From assembly GCA_022796795.1 (NCBI GenBank), contig JAAWJI010000006.1, forward strand, positions 51,186 to 115,185: DNA of 64,000 nt, given 5' to 3'. The DNA comes from Lachnospiraceae bacterium. Lineage in GTDB: Bacteria; Bacillota; Clostridia; Lachnospirales; Lachnospiraceae. The notes under the pieces are model-generated. The model had not been told where the DNA came from, searched no databases, and was given only the letters and a program-made list of their open reading frames with translations. The position numbers and the translations under genes were made by a program. This document shows positions 19,348 through 29,158 of the stretch, in pieces. How positions within the stretch are numbered: position 1 is the stretch's first letter; every line of letters begins with the position of its first letter.

Positions 19348-20413
19348 CACGTTCCTCATTAACAGCTTTAAAGTACTTTACCCATTTTTCACAAATTGTT
19401 TTTTCATCATAATTATCACGAATTTTCAAAGCATTTTTTCCCAATGCGAAAGCTATACTAGGATTCTCAATCAAATATATCATAGCGTTCTTTAATTTTT
19501 CTCTGTCGCCAACGGGAACCAAAATTCCATTATCATAATTCTCAATTAGCTCTCTCGGCCCTCCACATGAACAATCTGTTGATATACATGGTAATCCGAT
19601 TGCCATTGCCTCCATCAAAGTATTTGGCATGCCTTCGAAATCTGAAGTTAACACGAACGCTGTACTATCTTTTATTACGTCTAAAACATCATCTCTTGTT
19701 CCTTTAAATTGTACTACATCTTGAATATTCAATTTTTGACTATAATGTATTAGATTTTCTTTTTCCTTTCCTTCTCCCCAAAAATGTAATTCATATTCTG
19801 GATACTTTTCATGAACATCATGAAACGCTTCCAATAATAATTTTTGATTTTTCTGTTTTATCAGTCTACCAATTGTTACAAAATACTTTTTACGAATTCC
19901 TCTATATGGATTTGGATATTCCGATAAATTAGCTAAAGGATTCCCTATTACTACTCCTCTGTTCTTTGTCCTTGAAGCATAATAATTTTTAGCATCCTGT
20001 GTCTGGAAAACAAATCCATCTGCAAATTTCATTAACCATCTTGAAACAGCCTTCGTTATACACTTTCCATGAAAATGAAATGGATCATTTCTCTCAGAAA
20101 CAATTACTTTCGTTTTTATTTTCATCGCAGCTGGTATAACATAGACATCTAAGGGTAGTCCCATTACCAGAACTATATCAGGACAATTCATTAAAATCTC
20201 TTTCCTTAACAAATAAATTTTTTTAGCAAAATTAGAATTTTGTGATAAACATTTCAAATTCTTAGAATCTAGTCCGTTTATTTCTTCCTCAATATTATTC
20301 AATGATAACATAATACTATGATAATTATTTAAATTTAGCCATTTAACTAATATACGGGCCACTTGTTGGCTTCCCCCATATCCCCACCCACTAATTACAA
20401 CCATAACCTTCAT
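19331..20413 (-). CDS. Glycosyltransferase, GT4 family
   Basis: A 360-residue GT-B enzyme. The N-terminus VMVVISGWGYGGSQQVARIL carries the Gly-rich acceptor-domain loop. The C-terminal domain has TIGRLIKQKNQKLLLEAF and the nucleotide-sugar motif TSDFEGMPNTLMEAMAIGLP, with the EX7E glutamates, as in GT4. It would add one sugar to the lipid-linked repeat unit. Donor and acceptor cannot be told from sequence. It overlaps the EpsG-like gene, indicating one operon. Confidence 0.85.
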   Translation of the reverse strand: MKVMVVISGWGYGGSQQVARILVKWLNLNNYHSIMLSLNNIEEEINGLDSKNLKCLSQNSNFAKKIYLLRKEILMNCPDIVLVMGLPLDVYVIPAAMKIKTKVIVSERNDPFHFHGKCITKAVSRWLMKFADGFVFQTQDAKNYYASRTKNRGVVIGNPLANLSEYPNPYRGIRKKYFVTIGRLIKQKNQKLLLEAFHDVHEKYPEYELHFWGEGKEKENLIHYSQKLNIQDVVQFKGTRDDVLDVIKDSTAFVLTSDFEGMPNTLMEAMAIGLPCISTDCSCGGPRELIENYDNGILVPVGDREKLKNAMIYLIENPSIAFALGKNALKIRDNYDEKTICEKWVKYFKAVNEERDDQNN

Positions 20414-20476
20414 ACTAATTTAGCACTTCTCCATTTCTTCTATATTTAAGTTATATTCAAATTCAACTTTCTATTA

Positions 20477-21058
20477 TTAGTTTACATTTATTTTAATTAT
20501 TTCTTTGATATTTGATTCCCTCTTTTGTATGAGTATAGAATTATCCGGAATCTTACCATTAACTATGCTTCCAGCCGCAATTACACAGTCCTTTCCGATT
20601 TCTGCACCTTTTAAAATTACTACATTAGCACCAATCCATGTTCTATTCCCAATTTTCACTGGCTTGCAATAATACTTCCGTGCTACAATTCCCTCTGGTT
20701 CCCTAAAGTCATGATCATGATCATAAATACAAACATTTGGACCAATCATCACATCATCGCCTATCTCAATCCTCTGATGACATGCAATAATACAATTTGT
20801 ATTTAGCCCAACATTATCTCCAATACAAAGTTCACCTTCGTCTCTAACAAGAAATCTACAATTTTTCAATGCTGAAAAATGAAAACCAATTTTTAATACT
20901 CCCTTTGGAGAAATTTCAACTTTATTTCCTATTCGCGAAGTACATTTTTTCCCCACATGTATCCTTTTCCCACTTAATTTTAATCCTCCAAACATGATAC
21001 CATTATATATAATATACATAACACTCGTTACTCTACTCACCAAAATCCCCCCTATCAT
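20477..21058 (-). CDS. Left-handed beta-helix acyltransferase (WcaF/maltose acetyltransferase-like)
   Basis: This 193-residue protein has hexapeptide repeats from about residue 45 to 180 (for example LCIGDNVGLNTNCIIACHQR, VMIGPNVCIYDHDHDF, IGNRTWIGANVVILKGAEIG). DHDHDF places the catalytic-type histidine as in sugar O-acetyltransferases. It probably acetylates a capsule sugar using acetyl-CoA. Its stop abuts no gene downstream for 60 bases, while its start immediately follows the preceding glycosyltransferase stop, consistent with one transcript. Confidence 0.85.
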   Translation of the reverse strand: MIGGILVSRVTSVMYIIYNGIMFGGLKLSGKRIHVGKKCTSRIGNKVEISPKGVLKIGFHFSALKNCRFLVRDEGELCIGDNVGLNTNCIIACHQRIEIGDDVMIGPNVCIYDHDHDFREPEGIVARKYYCKPVKIGNRTWIGANVVILKGAEIGKDCVIAAGSIVNGKIPDNSILIQKRESNIKEIIKINVN

Positions 21059-22234
21059 TTATTGTAACATATAGTTTTTAAAGAAATCTCTGAAAAAATC
21101 TTCCCTTCTTTTACTTAATATACCCAACTCATATTCTTTCGCTGCTTCAAAATTTCTTTTAGCCTGCTGTTCCAATACTTTGGATGTCAATCCTTTTAAT
21201 ATATTGCATATCTCAAATACAGTATTTTTACTATTAGAAAAAATAAACTGGTTATCCAACAACTCAGGAATTCCACCCGTGGCAGCTCCTGCAGCTGGTA
21301 TTCCTCTGCTCATAGCTTCTATTAAAGCTCTTGGAAGCCCTTCCTGTCTGCTAGGTTGAATGTAAAAGTCTAATTGATCCATCCATGAAAAAACCTTTTC
21401 ATGTTTTAATGCTCCCAAAATCTTTACATTTTCTAATACATGATACTTTTTTGCTATTGCAATTAAATGTTCTCCATCACCATCTCCAACCAATTGATAC
21501 TCAAAATTATGAATTCCTTGCTTTTTTAATTCTCCTAAAGCCTGAATAACATACTGCTGGCCTTTGTACCATACATCTAATCTTGCCGCTGTACCAATTA
21601 TTATTTTTTCGTTAGCATAGCCTATCTTTCTAATCCTACTTTCTATTACTTTTTTTTCTAATGATCCTAACGTTACGTTTGAACAGTTAATACTTTTTCC
21701 GTAGGTTGGGTAACGCTTTTGCAAAAAATATTTTGTCACATATATCACATAGGGCGCACGCCTAATTCTATTCTTTGTTGTTATCATAGAAAATGGTGCT
21801 GCTATTTTCCCAGTCAAATTCCCATAATTCCACAGTGAATCCCACGGACATCCTACCATCTCTGTTATATATGGTTTCCTCTCCATTTTGCATATTTTAA
21901 TACCAATGGCAGAATACAAATCAGGTTGCCTTGCTATAACACAATCGCTTTCCTTGATTAAAGAAAATAATTCTTTTCTTACTGTCCCCCAATTTTTAAT
22001 GAATAATAATGATGAATTCATATATGGAAGCTCAATTACCTCTATTCGGTCTCCAAATAATTCATTATATCCACTTGCTATTTCCTTTTTAGTTTCTTTT
22101 ACTCTTCCTGTTATATATATTTTGTCGAAATAGCGACTATAACGTTCCCAATATTCTTGCGTATATCCCCTGGTATAATATTTTCCATCTGCAGTTTTCA
22201 ATATATTAAAACCATATACAAACACACCTACCAT
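21059..22234 (-). CDS. Glycosyltransferase, GT4 family
   Basis: A 391-residue GT-B protein. The C-terminal domain includes IGTAARLDVWYKGQQYVIQA, ALKHEKVFSWMDQLDFYIQP and the donor motif SRQEGLPRALIEAMSRGIP with the EX7E pair. The N-terminal half is less conserved, as expected for the acceptor domain. It likely adds another residue of the repeat unit; its specificity is unknown. It sits directly before the acyltransferase gene. Confidence 0.85.
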   Translation of the reverse strand: MVGVFVYGFNILKTADGKYYTRGYTQEYWERYSRYFDKIYITGRVKETKKEIASGYNELFGDRIEVIELPYMNSSLLFIKNWGTVRKELFSLIKESDCVIARQPDLYSAIGIKICKMERKPYITEMVGCPWDSLWNYGNLTGKIAAPFSMITTKNRIRRAPYVIYVTKYFLQKRYPTYGKSINCSNVTLGSLEKKVIESRIRKIGYANEKIIIGTAARLDVWYKGQQYVIQALGELKKQGIHNFEYQLVGDGDGEHLIAIAKKYHVLENVKILGALKHEKVFSWMDQLDFYIQPSRQEGLPRALIEAMSRGIPAAGAATGGIPELLDNQFIFSNSKNTVFEICNILKGLTSKVLEQQAKRNFEAAKEYELGILSKRREDFFRDFFKNYMLQ

Positions 22235-22278
22235 TTTGGTTTACTCCTATGATCTATGTTTCTATTCCGATTTTATAT

Positions 22279-24159
22279 TCAATCCATTATATTTTTCTTG
22301 TACCACCACTGAAAAACAAACAATGTCCACAGTTCACTACAACGATTTTCCTTGTGGTTCATATGCTTATCTACCAGTTGTCTCATATACTCCCCTGAAA
22401 ATAATCTTTGTTCATTAATAAAATCAAGATTTATATACTTATATAACTGCTCTTTTAAAGAAGTTTCCAACCATTTTCCTATAGGCACACGAAACCCATG
22501 CTTTGGAGCATGGAATAGCTCTTCTGGAAGCAGATCCTTGAATGTATCTTTCCATATAATTTTTCTGTCCTTCTTATTGATCTTAAATTCTGTGGGCATC
22601 TTAAAAGCCAACTCTATTACTCTGCTGTCAAGCAACGGCACACGCGTCTCCAGTGAAGCCAGCATACTTGCCCGGTCTACCTTTGCAAGCATATCTCCTT
22701 CCAATACAATATTTAAATCCACATATTGCGTCCTCAGTTGTTCATCTCTATGCTTCAAATACTTATATTCATCCTCTATAAAACTCATGGGATCAACGAT
22801 ACCTTTTTTCATTAATTGTTTTAACTCTGTATCTTTGAATCCTAAACACATCAACTGTTTTCTCTGTTGATAAATATCTAAATTTGCAGCATTCATTACC
22901 TTATATGTTTTTCTGGACAAATTGCTATCAACTGGCAGGACCTTTATTCCAGGTTCTATAAACATTTTTCTAATTATTTTTGGTACTCTTTTATATAGTT
23001 CTCCATAATAGGAGATTAAATATTTATCATAGCCAGCAAAAAGTTCATCCCCCGCATCGCCTGTCAAAGCAACCGTAACATACTTTCTCGTCATTTTAGA
23101 AACCGCATAAGTTGCTATCAATGATGAATCTGCAAATGGTTCATCCATATTATCCAATATCTTTTCCAGATCTTCATAAACCATATCCCAATCTAACATT
23201 AAAACATGATGGTTTGTCTTATGTTTTTCAGCTACCAGCTTTGCCAGTGGACTTTCATCATATTTCTTTTCTTTAAATCCTATGGTAAAAGTATCAACTG
23301 GATCTTTTGAAATCTGAGCCATGATCCCGACTATAATAGAAGAATCAAATCCACCGCTCAAAAACGCCCCCAAAGGTACATCACTGATCATTCTCTGCTC
23401 TACAGATGTAAATAGAACTTCTCTTAACTTTTTTTTACATATATTATAGTCCTGGTATTCGGTATCTTCGTAATCTATGTCTAATTCCCAATACTTTTCT
23501 TCATAAATGTTTCCATTGCTATCAATAATGATTGCTGTAGCAGGCGGCAATTTAAATACATCTTTTATAATTGTTTTGGGCGCTGGAATATAAGTCAACT
23601 GAAAATAAATAGACATTGCCTCCATATCAATTTCTCTTTTTACTATTTCAGTTGATAAAATACTTTTTAATTCCGATGCAAATATAAAAAGCTCTTTAGA
23701 CTTAAAATAGTATAAAGGCTTTTCTCCAACACGATCCCTAGCAATCGTCCATTTTTTCAATAAAGTATCATATATTGCAAACGCAAACATTCCCTCCATC
23801 TGTTTTAAGAAAGCAATTCCACAGTCTTCAAATCCATGTAATACAATCTCTGTATCAGAATCTGTGGAAAATATATGTCCCTTATCCTCTAACTGTTTTC
23901 TTAATATTTTATAATTATAGATTTCTCCATTAAAAACAATTAATTTATCATGGGATTCATTCCAGATCGGTTGAATTCCCCCCTGAATATCAATAATAGA
24001 TAGTCTACGCATACCAAGCGCACAGTTCTCATCCGCAAAGATTCCATTGGCATCTGGTCCTCTATGAATAATTTTTTCATTCATATCATGAACTAAATAT
24101 GTCATTTTTTCTTTACTAAACTTCTGTCTAAATTGAATAACCCCATTAATGCCACACAT
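22279..24159 (-). CDS. asnB: Asparagine synthase-like glutamine amidotransferase (second copy)
   Basis: A 626-residue class II amidotransferase with Cys2 (MCGINGV), HRGPDANGIF, VFNGEIYNYK, the PPi loop GAFLSGGFDSSII and TGDAGDELFAGY, so the catalytic residues are intact. It shares architecture with the copy at 16.3-18.2 kb but clearly differs in sequence. It may serve another uronic acid. The preceding epimerase stop overlaps its start by one base at 24159, so they are translationally coupled. That supports a link between hexosaminuronate synthesis and amidation. Confidence 0.85.
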   Translation of the reverse strand: MCGINGVIQFRQKFSKEKMTYLVHDMNEKIIHRGPDANGIFADENCALGMRRLSIIDIQGGIQPIWNESHDKLIVFNGEIYNYKILRKQLEDKGHIFSTDSDTEIVLHGFEDCGIAFLKQMEGMFAFAIYDTLLKKWTIARDRVGEKPLYYFKSKELFIFASELKSILSTEIVKREIDMEAMSIYFQLTYIPAPKTIIKDVFKLPPATAIIIDSNGNIYEEKYWELDIDYEDTEYQDYNICKKKLREVLFTSVEQRMISDVPLGAFLSGGFDSSIIVGIMAQISKDPVDTFTIGFKEKKYDESPLAKLVAEKHKTNHHVLMLDWDMVYEDLEKILDNMDEPFADSSLIATYAVSKMTRKYVTVALTGDAGDELFAGYDKYLISYYGELYKRVPKIIRKMFIEPGIKVLPVDSNLSRKTYKVMNAANLDIYQQRKQLMCLGFKDTELKQLMKKGIVDPMSFIEDEYKYLKHRDEQLRTQYVDLNIVLEGDMLAKVDRASMLASLETRVPLLDSRVIELAFKMPTEFKINKKDRKIIWKDTFKDLLPEELFHAPKHGFRVPIGKWLETSLKEQLYKYINLDFINEQRLFSGEYMRQLVDKHMNHKENRCSELWTLFVFQWWYKKNIMD

Positions 24160-25133
24160 TACAAATTCTCCCTATACCACTCAATCGCCTCTTCAATCCC
24201 TCTCTCAAAACTCCACTCCGGATGATACCCAAGCAACTCCCTGGCTTTGGAAATATCCGCATTGCTATGCTTAATATCCCCAGCCCGATCCGGACCAAAA
24301 TTCGGCTCTTCTTCTTTCCCGAGAGCATGAGCCAACTGATCATAAATATCGATCAGATACTCCCTGCCTCCATAGGCAATATTAAAAGCCTGTCCAGCTG
24401 CATCGCTAGATGCCTGACAAGCCTTCAAATTTGCTTCAATTACATTTTCAATATAGGTAAAATCCCTGCTCTGTTTCCCATCCCCATGAATTGTTGGGAT
24501 TTCTCCGTGTAGTAACTGCTTAATGAATTTAGGAATCACCGCCGCATAAGCACCATTGGGATCCTGCCTTCTGCCAAACACATTAAAATACCGCAGACCA
24601 TAGGTATCCAGACCATACAGCTTCTTGTACAGCTTTCCGTATTCCTCATCCACCCGCTTCGTCAGCGCATAAGGTGAGAGGAGATTTCCCTCCTGTCCCT
24701 CCCTCTTAGGCAGAACAGGATGATCCCCATAAACAGAGGAACTGGAGGCATAAACAAATTTTTTCACGCCTTTCTGTCTTGCCGCCTCCATCATATTCAG
24801 AGCGCCCCGAATATTCACTTCCTCATAATAGAGCGGCATCTCAATACTGCGTGGCACACTTCCCCAAGCTGCCTGATGCAACACATAATCTACACCCTCG
24901 CATGCCTGCAGACAAGTGTCCAGATCTGTAATATCTCCCCGTATAAAGGCATATCTCTCATTTTCCAGAAACAGATCTACATTCTCCTGTTTCCCTGTAG
25001 ACAGGTTATCTAAGCAGCGAACCCTATATCCCATATTTAAGATCGCTTCACACAGATTGGATCCAATAAATCCCGCTCCGCCTGTCACAAGAAACAGGCT
25101 ATTCTCTGGAAATTTCAATTCCTGATAACTCAT
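24159..25133 (-). CDS. UDP-N-acetylglucosamine 4-epimerase-like (WbpP/TviC type)
   Basis: An extended SDR of about 324 residues with FLVTGGAGFIGSNL (NAD site), LHQAAWGSVPRSIEMP, the catalytic YALTKR and GLRYFNVFGRRQDPNGAYA. The last stretch and the SVPRSIE segment are typical of WbpP/TviC 4-epimerases acting on UDP-GlcNAc or UDP-GlcNAcA. The ATG at 25133 follows GAGGTGA and is preferred over 25166. Paired with the dehydrogenase upstream it should give UDP-GalNAc or UDP-GalNAcA. Confidence 0.85.
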   Translation of the reverse strand: MSYQELKFPENSLFLVTGGAGFIGSNLCEAILNMGYRVRCLDNLSTGKQENVDLFLENERYAFIRGDITDLDTCLQACEGVDYVLHQAAWGSVPRSIEMPLYYEEVNIRGALNMMEAARQKGVKKFVYASSSSVYGDHPVLPKREGQEGNLLSPYALTKRVDEEYGKLYKKLYGLDTYGLRYFNVFGRRQDPNGAYAAVIPKFIKQLLHGEIPTIHGDGKQSRDFTYIENVIEANLKACQASSDAAGQAFNIAYGGREYLIDIYDQLAHALGKEEEPNFGPDRAGDIKHSNADISKARELLGYHPEWSFERGIEEAIEWYRENL

Positions 25134-25223
25134 TTTAGCAGTCACCTCTTCTTTATATGATTCCATTGTCTGACAGGGACATATTCCCTTTTGCAGATCA
25201 CAACACCCTATTTCTCCCTCTAT

Positions 25224-26543
25224 CTACAATCTCCAATAACGATATCCTTCCGCGACAAAAGCCCGTCTGTCTAAAATACCTTTGACTTCCACTAATACCT
25301 TCTTTTCATTTTCTGTCTCTTTAAACATGGCATTAATCTGCTCCATGGTAAGCTCTGTAAACCCCTGATGGGCAACTGCCAGGATTACCGCATCCATTTC
25401 CTGCACAGTGTCCAAAGGTACAAAGTCCACATCATACAGCCGCTTTGCCTCTTTTGCATCTGCCACCGGATCTGTAATTACAGGTTCTATACCATATTCC
25501 CGTAGTTCCTTTACAATATCAATAATCTTGCTATTTCGGGTATCCGGGCAATTTTCCTTAAATGTAAAGCCCAGGATTGCAACCCGGGCCTGTCTTACTG
25601 GAATACTGGATTTGATTAGATTTTTCACTACATTTTCCGCCACATATTTTCCCATATCGTCATTGATTCTTCTGCCCGACAAAATAATCTGGCTGTGATA
25701 TCCCAGCTGCTCTGCCTTGTAGGTAAGATAATAGGGATCCACGCCAATACAGTGGCCGCCCACCAAACCTGGTGTAAAGTTGAGAAAATTCCACTTGGTT
25801 CCGGCTGCCTGCAGCACGGCCTTTGTGTCAATTCCCATTTTGTTGAAAATAATGGACAGTTCATTCATAAAGGCAATATTAATATCCCGCTGGCTGTTTT
25901 CGATTACCTTGGCTGCCTCCGCTACTTTGATACTCTCTGCCCGGTAAACTCCCGTCTCCACCACCAGCTCATAGACCTTTGCCACCTCTTCCAACGTCTC
26001 CTCATCCATTCCTGATACAATTTTGGTGATGGTTTCCAGCCTATGTACCTTGTCCCCTGGATTGATGCGCTCCGGGGAATATCCCACTTTGAAATCCTCA
26101 CCGCATCTCAATCCGCTCTCTCTTTCCAAAATAGGCACACAGATCTCTTCTGTCACTCCCGGATAGACCGTGGATTCATAGACAACGATGGAACCCTTTG
26201 TCAGATTCCTCCCCAGGATCCGGCTGGCTCCCTCCACCGGAGTCAAATCCGGCGTATGATCGTCATGGACCGGAGTAGGAACTGCCACAATATGAAATCT
26301 GGCCTCCCGGAGCAATGTCTCGTCACTGGTAAAGGTAACTGCCGTATGTTGAATCACTTCATTGCCAACTTCATTTGTTGGATCTATTCCTGACTGATAG
26401 AGTTTGATTTTTTCCTCATTTAAATCAAAACCAATTACCTGCACCTTTTTAGCAAAGGCCACGGCAATGGGCATGCCCACATACCCCAATCCTACCAGGC
26501 TAATCTTCTCTCTCTTCGTCAGAATCTCCTCATATAAACTCAT
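25224..26543 (-). CDS. UDP-N-acetyl-hexosamine 6-dehydrogenase (WbpA/TviB/WbpO type)
   Basis: A 439-residue nucleotide-sugar dehydrogenase. It has ISLVGLGYVGMPIAVAFA at the N-terminus and YESTVYPGVTEEICVP, and the catalytic Cys lies in PGLVGGHCIGVDPYYLT. ILGFTFKENCPDTRNSK follows. The GGHCIGVDPYYL form distinguishes the HexNAc dehydrogenases from UDP-glucose dehydrogenase (GGSCFPKD), which also occurs in this locus. It should supply UDP-GlcNAcA or UDP-GalNAcA. Its start overlaps the previous glycosyltransferase by 4 bases. Confidence 0.88.
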   Translation of the reverse strand: MSLYEEILTKREKISLVGLGYVGMPIAVAFAKKVQVIGFDLNEEKIKLYQSGIDPTNEVGNEVIQHTAVTFTSDETLLREARFHIVAVPTPVHDDHTPDLTPVEGASRILGRNLTKGSIVVYESTVYPGVTEEICVPILERESGLRCGEDFKVGYSPERINPGDKVHRLETITKIVSGMDEETLEEVAKVYELVVETGVYRAESIKVAEAAKVIENSQRDINIAFMNELSIIFNKMGIDTKAVLQAAGTKWNFLNFTPGLVGGHCIGVDPYYLTYKAEQLGYHSQIILSGRRINDDMGKYVAENVVKNLIKSSIPVRQARVAILGFTFKENCPDTRNSKIIDIVKELREYGIEPVITDPVADAKEAKRLYDVDFVPLDTVQEMDAVILAVAHQGFTELTMEQINAMFKETENEKKVLVEVKGILDRRAFVAEGYRYWRL

Positions 26544-27628
26544 TTTTCCAGCTCCTTTATCACATCCATATATTTGTTTACAATGATCTTGCGGTCAAAA
26601 TCTTTTTCCATTTTCCTGCGCGCTGCAAGTCCCATATTGGCTCTTTCTTCATAAGATAAGCACAGAAATTTTTCAATCGTCTCACAAAGCTGTTCTCTGC
26701 TTTTTCTTTCAAAGAGATAACCTGTTTTTCCATGCTCAATGATTTCCTCACATCCTGGTATCCTAGATGCAATCCCCGGCCTTCCCGTAGCTGCAGCTTC
26801 CAACAGCACATTGGACATTCCCTCATGATAGCTGGGCAGAACAATGCAGCTCATCTCCCGGTAAATGTCCCTCATATCCTGTACCATTCCATGATATGTC
26901 ACAATTTTTTTCTCCTGAAGCTCTTTCACTTTCTGTAAATAAGCTTCTTCACAGAAACCGCAGATATGAAACTCTGTATCCGGGTAATTCTGTTTCATAA
27001 CCCTGGCTGCATACAGATACTCCTCAATTCCTTTCTCTCTCATAAGTCTGCCGACAAAAACAAATTTCGTCTTTCCCTCTGGATATTTCTGGAGGGATTG
27101 ACGCTTGACGTTCACACCAGATCCTGGCAATAGGTCATGCTTGCCAACGCATATATGTCTCTTTATAAAAAGATTTCTATTGGATTGATTTTGAAAAAAC
27201 ACATAATTTACGTTCCTTAGCGCCAATTTGTATAAAGACAAAGAAATTTTCTTCATAATCCCTTCGTTTTCTACGGCGCTGCCCAACCCAGTAATATTTA
27301 CAATACATGGAATTTTTTGAATTCCAGCCGCTAAGCTTCCATATATATTTGGCTTAATCGTATAAGTAAGAATGATATCCGGCTTTTCCTGTCTTAAAAG
27401 TTTATAGTATGTGAAGAAAAGCTTTGCATCTTTCCAAATACTTGTCCCCCGTCTGTCTACTTTTGTTTCAAAAAAGAAACAGCCCTCCTTCTTTAACAGT
27501 TCTACCTTCTCTCCATAGGGCAGAACCACTCCCACCTTATACCCATCTTGTAATAATCGTTCTATGATTTCATGACGAAAGTTATAAATTACCACATCAT
27601 GATTGCCAATCAAAAATACCTGCTTCAC
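26540..27628 (-). CDS. Glycosyltransferase, GT4 family (PglA/WbpJ-like)
   Basis: A 362-residue GT-B enzyme. The N-terminal domain has KPDIILTYTIKPNIYGSLAA and NITGLGSAVENEG, features of the GT4 group that follows PglC-type initiating transferases. The donor domain carries VGRLMREKGIEEYLYAARV and PSYHEGMSNVLLEAAATGRP with EX7E. It probably adds the second sugar of the repeat unit. The start codon is GTG at 27628, four bases after the preceding stop, with GAGG upstream. Confidence 0.87.
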   Translation of the reverse strand: MKQVFLIGNHDVVIYNFRHEIIERLLQDGYKVGVVLPYGEKVELLKKEGCFFFETKVDRRGTSIWKDAKLFFTYYKLLRQEKPDIILTYTIKPNIYGSLAAGIQKIPCIVNITGLGSAVENEGIMKKISLSLYKLALRNVNYVFFQNQSNRNLFIKRHICVGKHDLLPGSGVNVKRQSLQKYPEGKTKFVFVGRLMREKGIEEYLYAARVMKQNYPDTEFHICGFCEEAYLQKVKELQEKKIVTYHGMVQDMRDIYREMSCIVLPSYHEGMSNVLLEAAATGRPGIASRIPGCEEIIEHGKTGYLFERKSREQLCETIEKFLCLSYEERANMGLAARRKMEKDFDRKIIVNKYMDVIKELEK

Positions 27629-27631
27629 ATC

Positions 27632-28522
27632 TTAGTCCTCTGTCTTACGAATACTTTCTGAAAAATCGCATACCTGATAGGCCCATCCATAGCTGTCACT
27701 CAAACTCTTATCATAAATCAAACTGCCAAACGCCTTATTTATCAAACCAGAGATCTTCCCTGGTATCTTTTCCGCCACCCATACTACCGGATTTAAAATC
27801 TTTGTTACCCAAATCCTATGACCATGTATCCTTGCAATTTTACGCACAATATCGCTGGTCCGCACATATTCTTTGTTTTGCGGAAAATAAATTCCTCCCC
27901 TGCCATCCTGTATAAGCATGCATAAAAATTCACATAGATTGTCAATATGCAGCATACTTCTCTCATTCTTTATATCTGGAAATACTGGAAGTTTCCTGGC
28001 AAGCTTAGCAAGAAGAGGATAATTTCCTTTACTCCCCTTACCATAAATCATAGGCGGGCGCAACACAGCCACCTGAAATTCTTCTTCCTCAAGTCCCCTT
28101 AGTCTCTGGTCTGCCTGCCATTTGCTGTCCCCGTAAAAATTTTCCGGATTAGGCCTTGTCTCTCCGGTTATTACTCTCTGCCTTCCAAGCCTGGCGCTTC
28201 CTCCATAAATAATCATGCTGCTCATAAATACAAACTGTCTAACATTATCTTCTTTTGCCTTTTGTGCTGTTTCTACAGCCAGATCCCGGTTAATCTTATA
28301 GTAAAAAGCTTTTTGTTCCTCTGAAACCTTTCCCACATCCGCATGGGCAATCCCAGCTACATGAAATACTGCATCATAGCCGGAAAAGCTGATATCTCTC
28401 CAACTCCCATCTATCATATCCAGCGTATCAATTTGAAACTGATCCGGATAATTCGACTTTGCCCATTTCTCAAAAGATTCTCCTATGTAGCTGTTTGCCC
28501 CTGTTATCAAAACACGTTTCAT
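27632..28522 (-). CDS. NAD-dependent epimerase/dehydratase (WbpV-like)
   Basis: A 296-residue extended SDR. RVLITGANSYIGESFEKWA is the dinucleotide site, VFHVAGIAHAD the active-site strand, and YGDSKWQADQRL contains the YxxxK. Proteins of this size next to a PglC-like initiating transferase are usually UDP-sugar 4-epimerases or 4-reductases that prepare the first sugar. The exact substrate is unknown. Confidence 0.75.
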   Translation of the reverse strand: MKRVLITGANSYIGESFEKWAKSNYPDQFQIDTLDMIDGSWRDISFSGYDAVFHVAGIAHADVGKVSEEQKAFYYKINRDLAVETAQKAKEDNVRQFVFMSSMIIYGGSARLGRQRVITGETRPNPENFYGDSKWQADQRLRGLEEEEFQVAVLRPPMIYGKGSKGNYPLLAKLARKLPVFPDIKNERSMLHIDNLCEFLCMLIQDGRGGIYFPQNKEYVRTSDIVRKIARIHGHRIWVTKILNPVVWVAEKIPGKISGLINKAFGSLIYDKSLSDSYGWAYQVCDFSESIRKTED

Positions 28523-28528
28523 CCTGCT

Positions 28529-29158
28529 TCAACCCTTTTCTTGTTTTCCTTCTCTCATTGCCCCAGTTCCGCCTTCCACTACACCTTCTGAACGCAGTAC
28601 GGATAAAATCGTTCCCCAAAAGCAACGTATATCAAATCCAAGGCTCATCCGCCTCACATATTCTCCATCCAAACGAGCTTTCACTGCTATCTCCAGTTCA
28701 TCCCGTCCATTGATCTGAGCCCATCCAGTCAATCCTGGCACGATATCATTTGCCCCATATTTATCCCGCTCTGCAATCAGGTCATATTGATTCCATAGCG
28801 CTGGTCTGGGGCCGATAATGCTCATCTCTCCCTTAACAATATTTATAATCTGCGGCAATTCATCCAGAGAGGTTTTCCGCAGAAATTTTCCTACCATTGT
28901 AATATACTGAGCCGGGTTTTCCAGCATATGGGTTGGCTTATCCTTAGGGGTGTCAATCCGCATAGTGCGGAATTTTAAAATATAAAAATGGCTTTTATGA
29001 ATTCCTATCCGTTTCTGCCGAAAAAAAACTGGCCCCCGGGAGTCCAGTTTTATTGCTATTATAATCACTAAAAATAATGGGGACAGGAAAATCAATCCCA
29101 GCACAGATAACGCCACATCCATTCCCCTTTTTATTCTCAAATATCCCTTTTGTTTCAT
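28529..29158 (-). CDS. Initiating sugar-phosphate transferase (PglC/EpsL/WcaJ-like)
   Basis: A bacterial sugar transferase of about 209 residues that transfers a sugar phosphate to undecaprenyl phosphate, the first committed step of polymer assembly. A single N-terminal hydrophobic re-entrant segment (about residues 12-35, LGLIFLSPLFLVII) is followed by family motifs FRTMR, KTSLDELPQIINIVKGEMS, GPRPAL and PGLTGWAQINGRDE. The Asp-Glu pair in LDELPQ is catalytic. The ATG at 29158 overlaps the loaP stop by 4 bases and follows GGGGAGG. Confidence 0.93.
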   Translation of the reverse strand: MKQKGYLRIKRGMDVALSVLGLIFLSPLFLVIIIAIKLDSRGPVFFRQKRIGIHKSHFYILKFRTMRIDTPKDKPTHMLENPAQYITMVGKFLRKTSLDELPQIINIVKGEMSIIGPRPALWNQYDLIAERDKYGANDIVPGLTGWAQINGRDELEIAVKARLDGEYVRRMSLGFDIRCFWGTILSVLRSEGVVEGGTGAMREGKQEKG

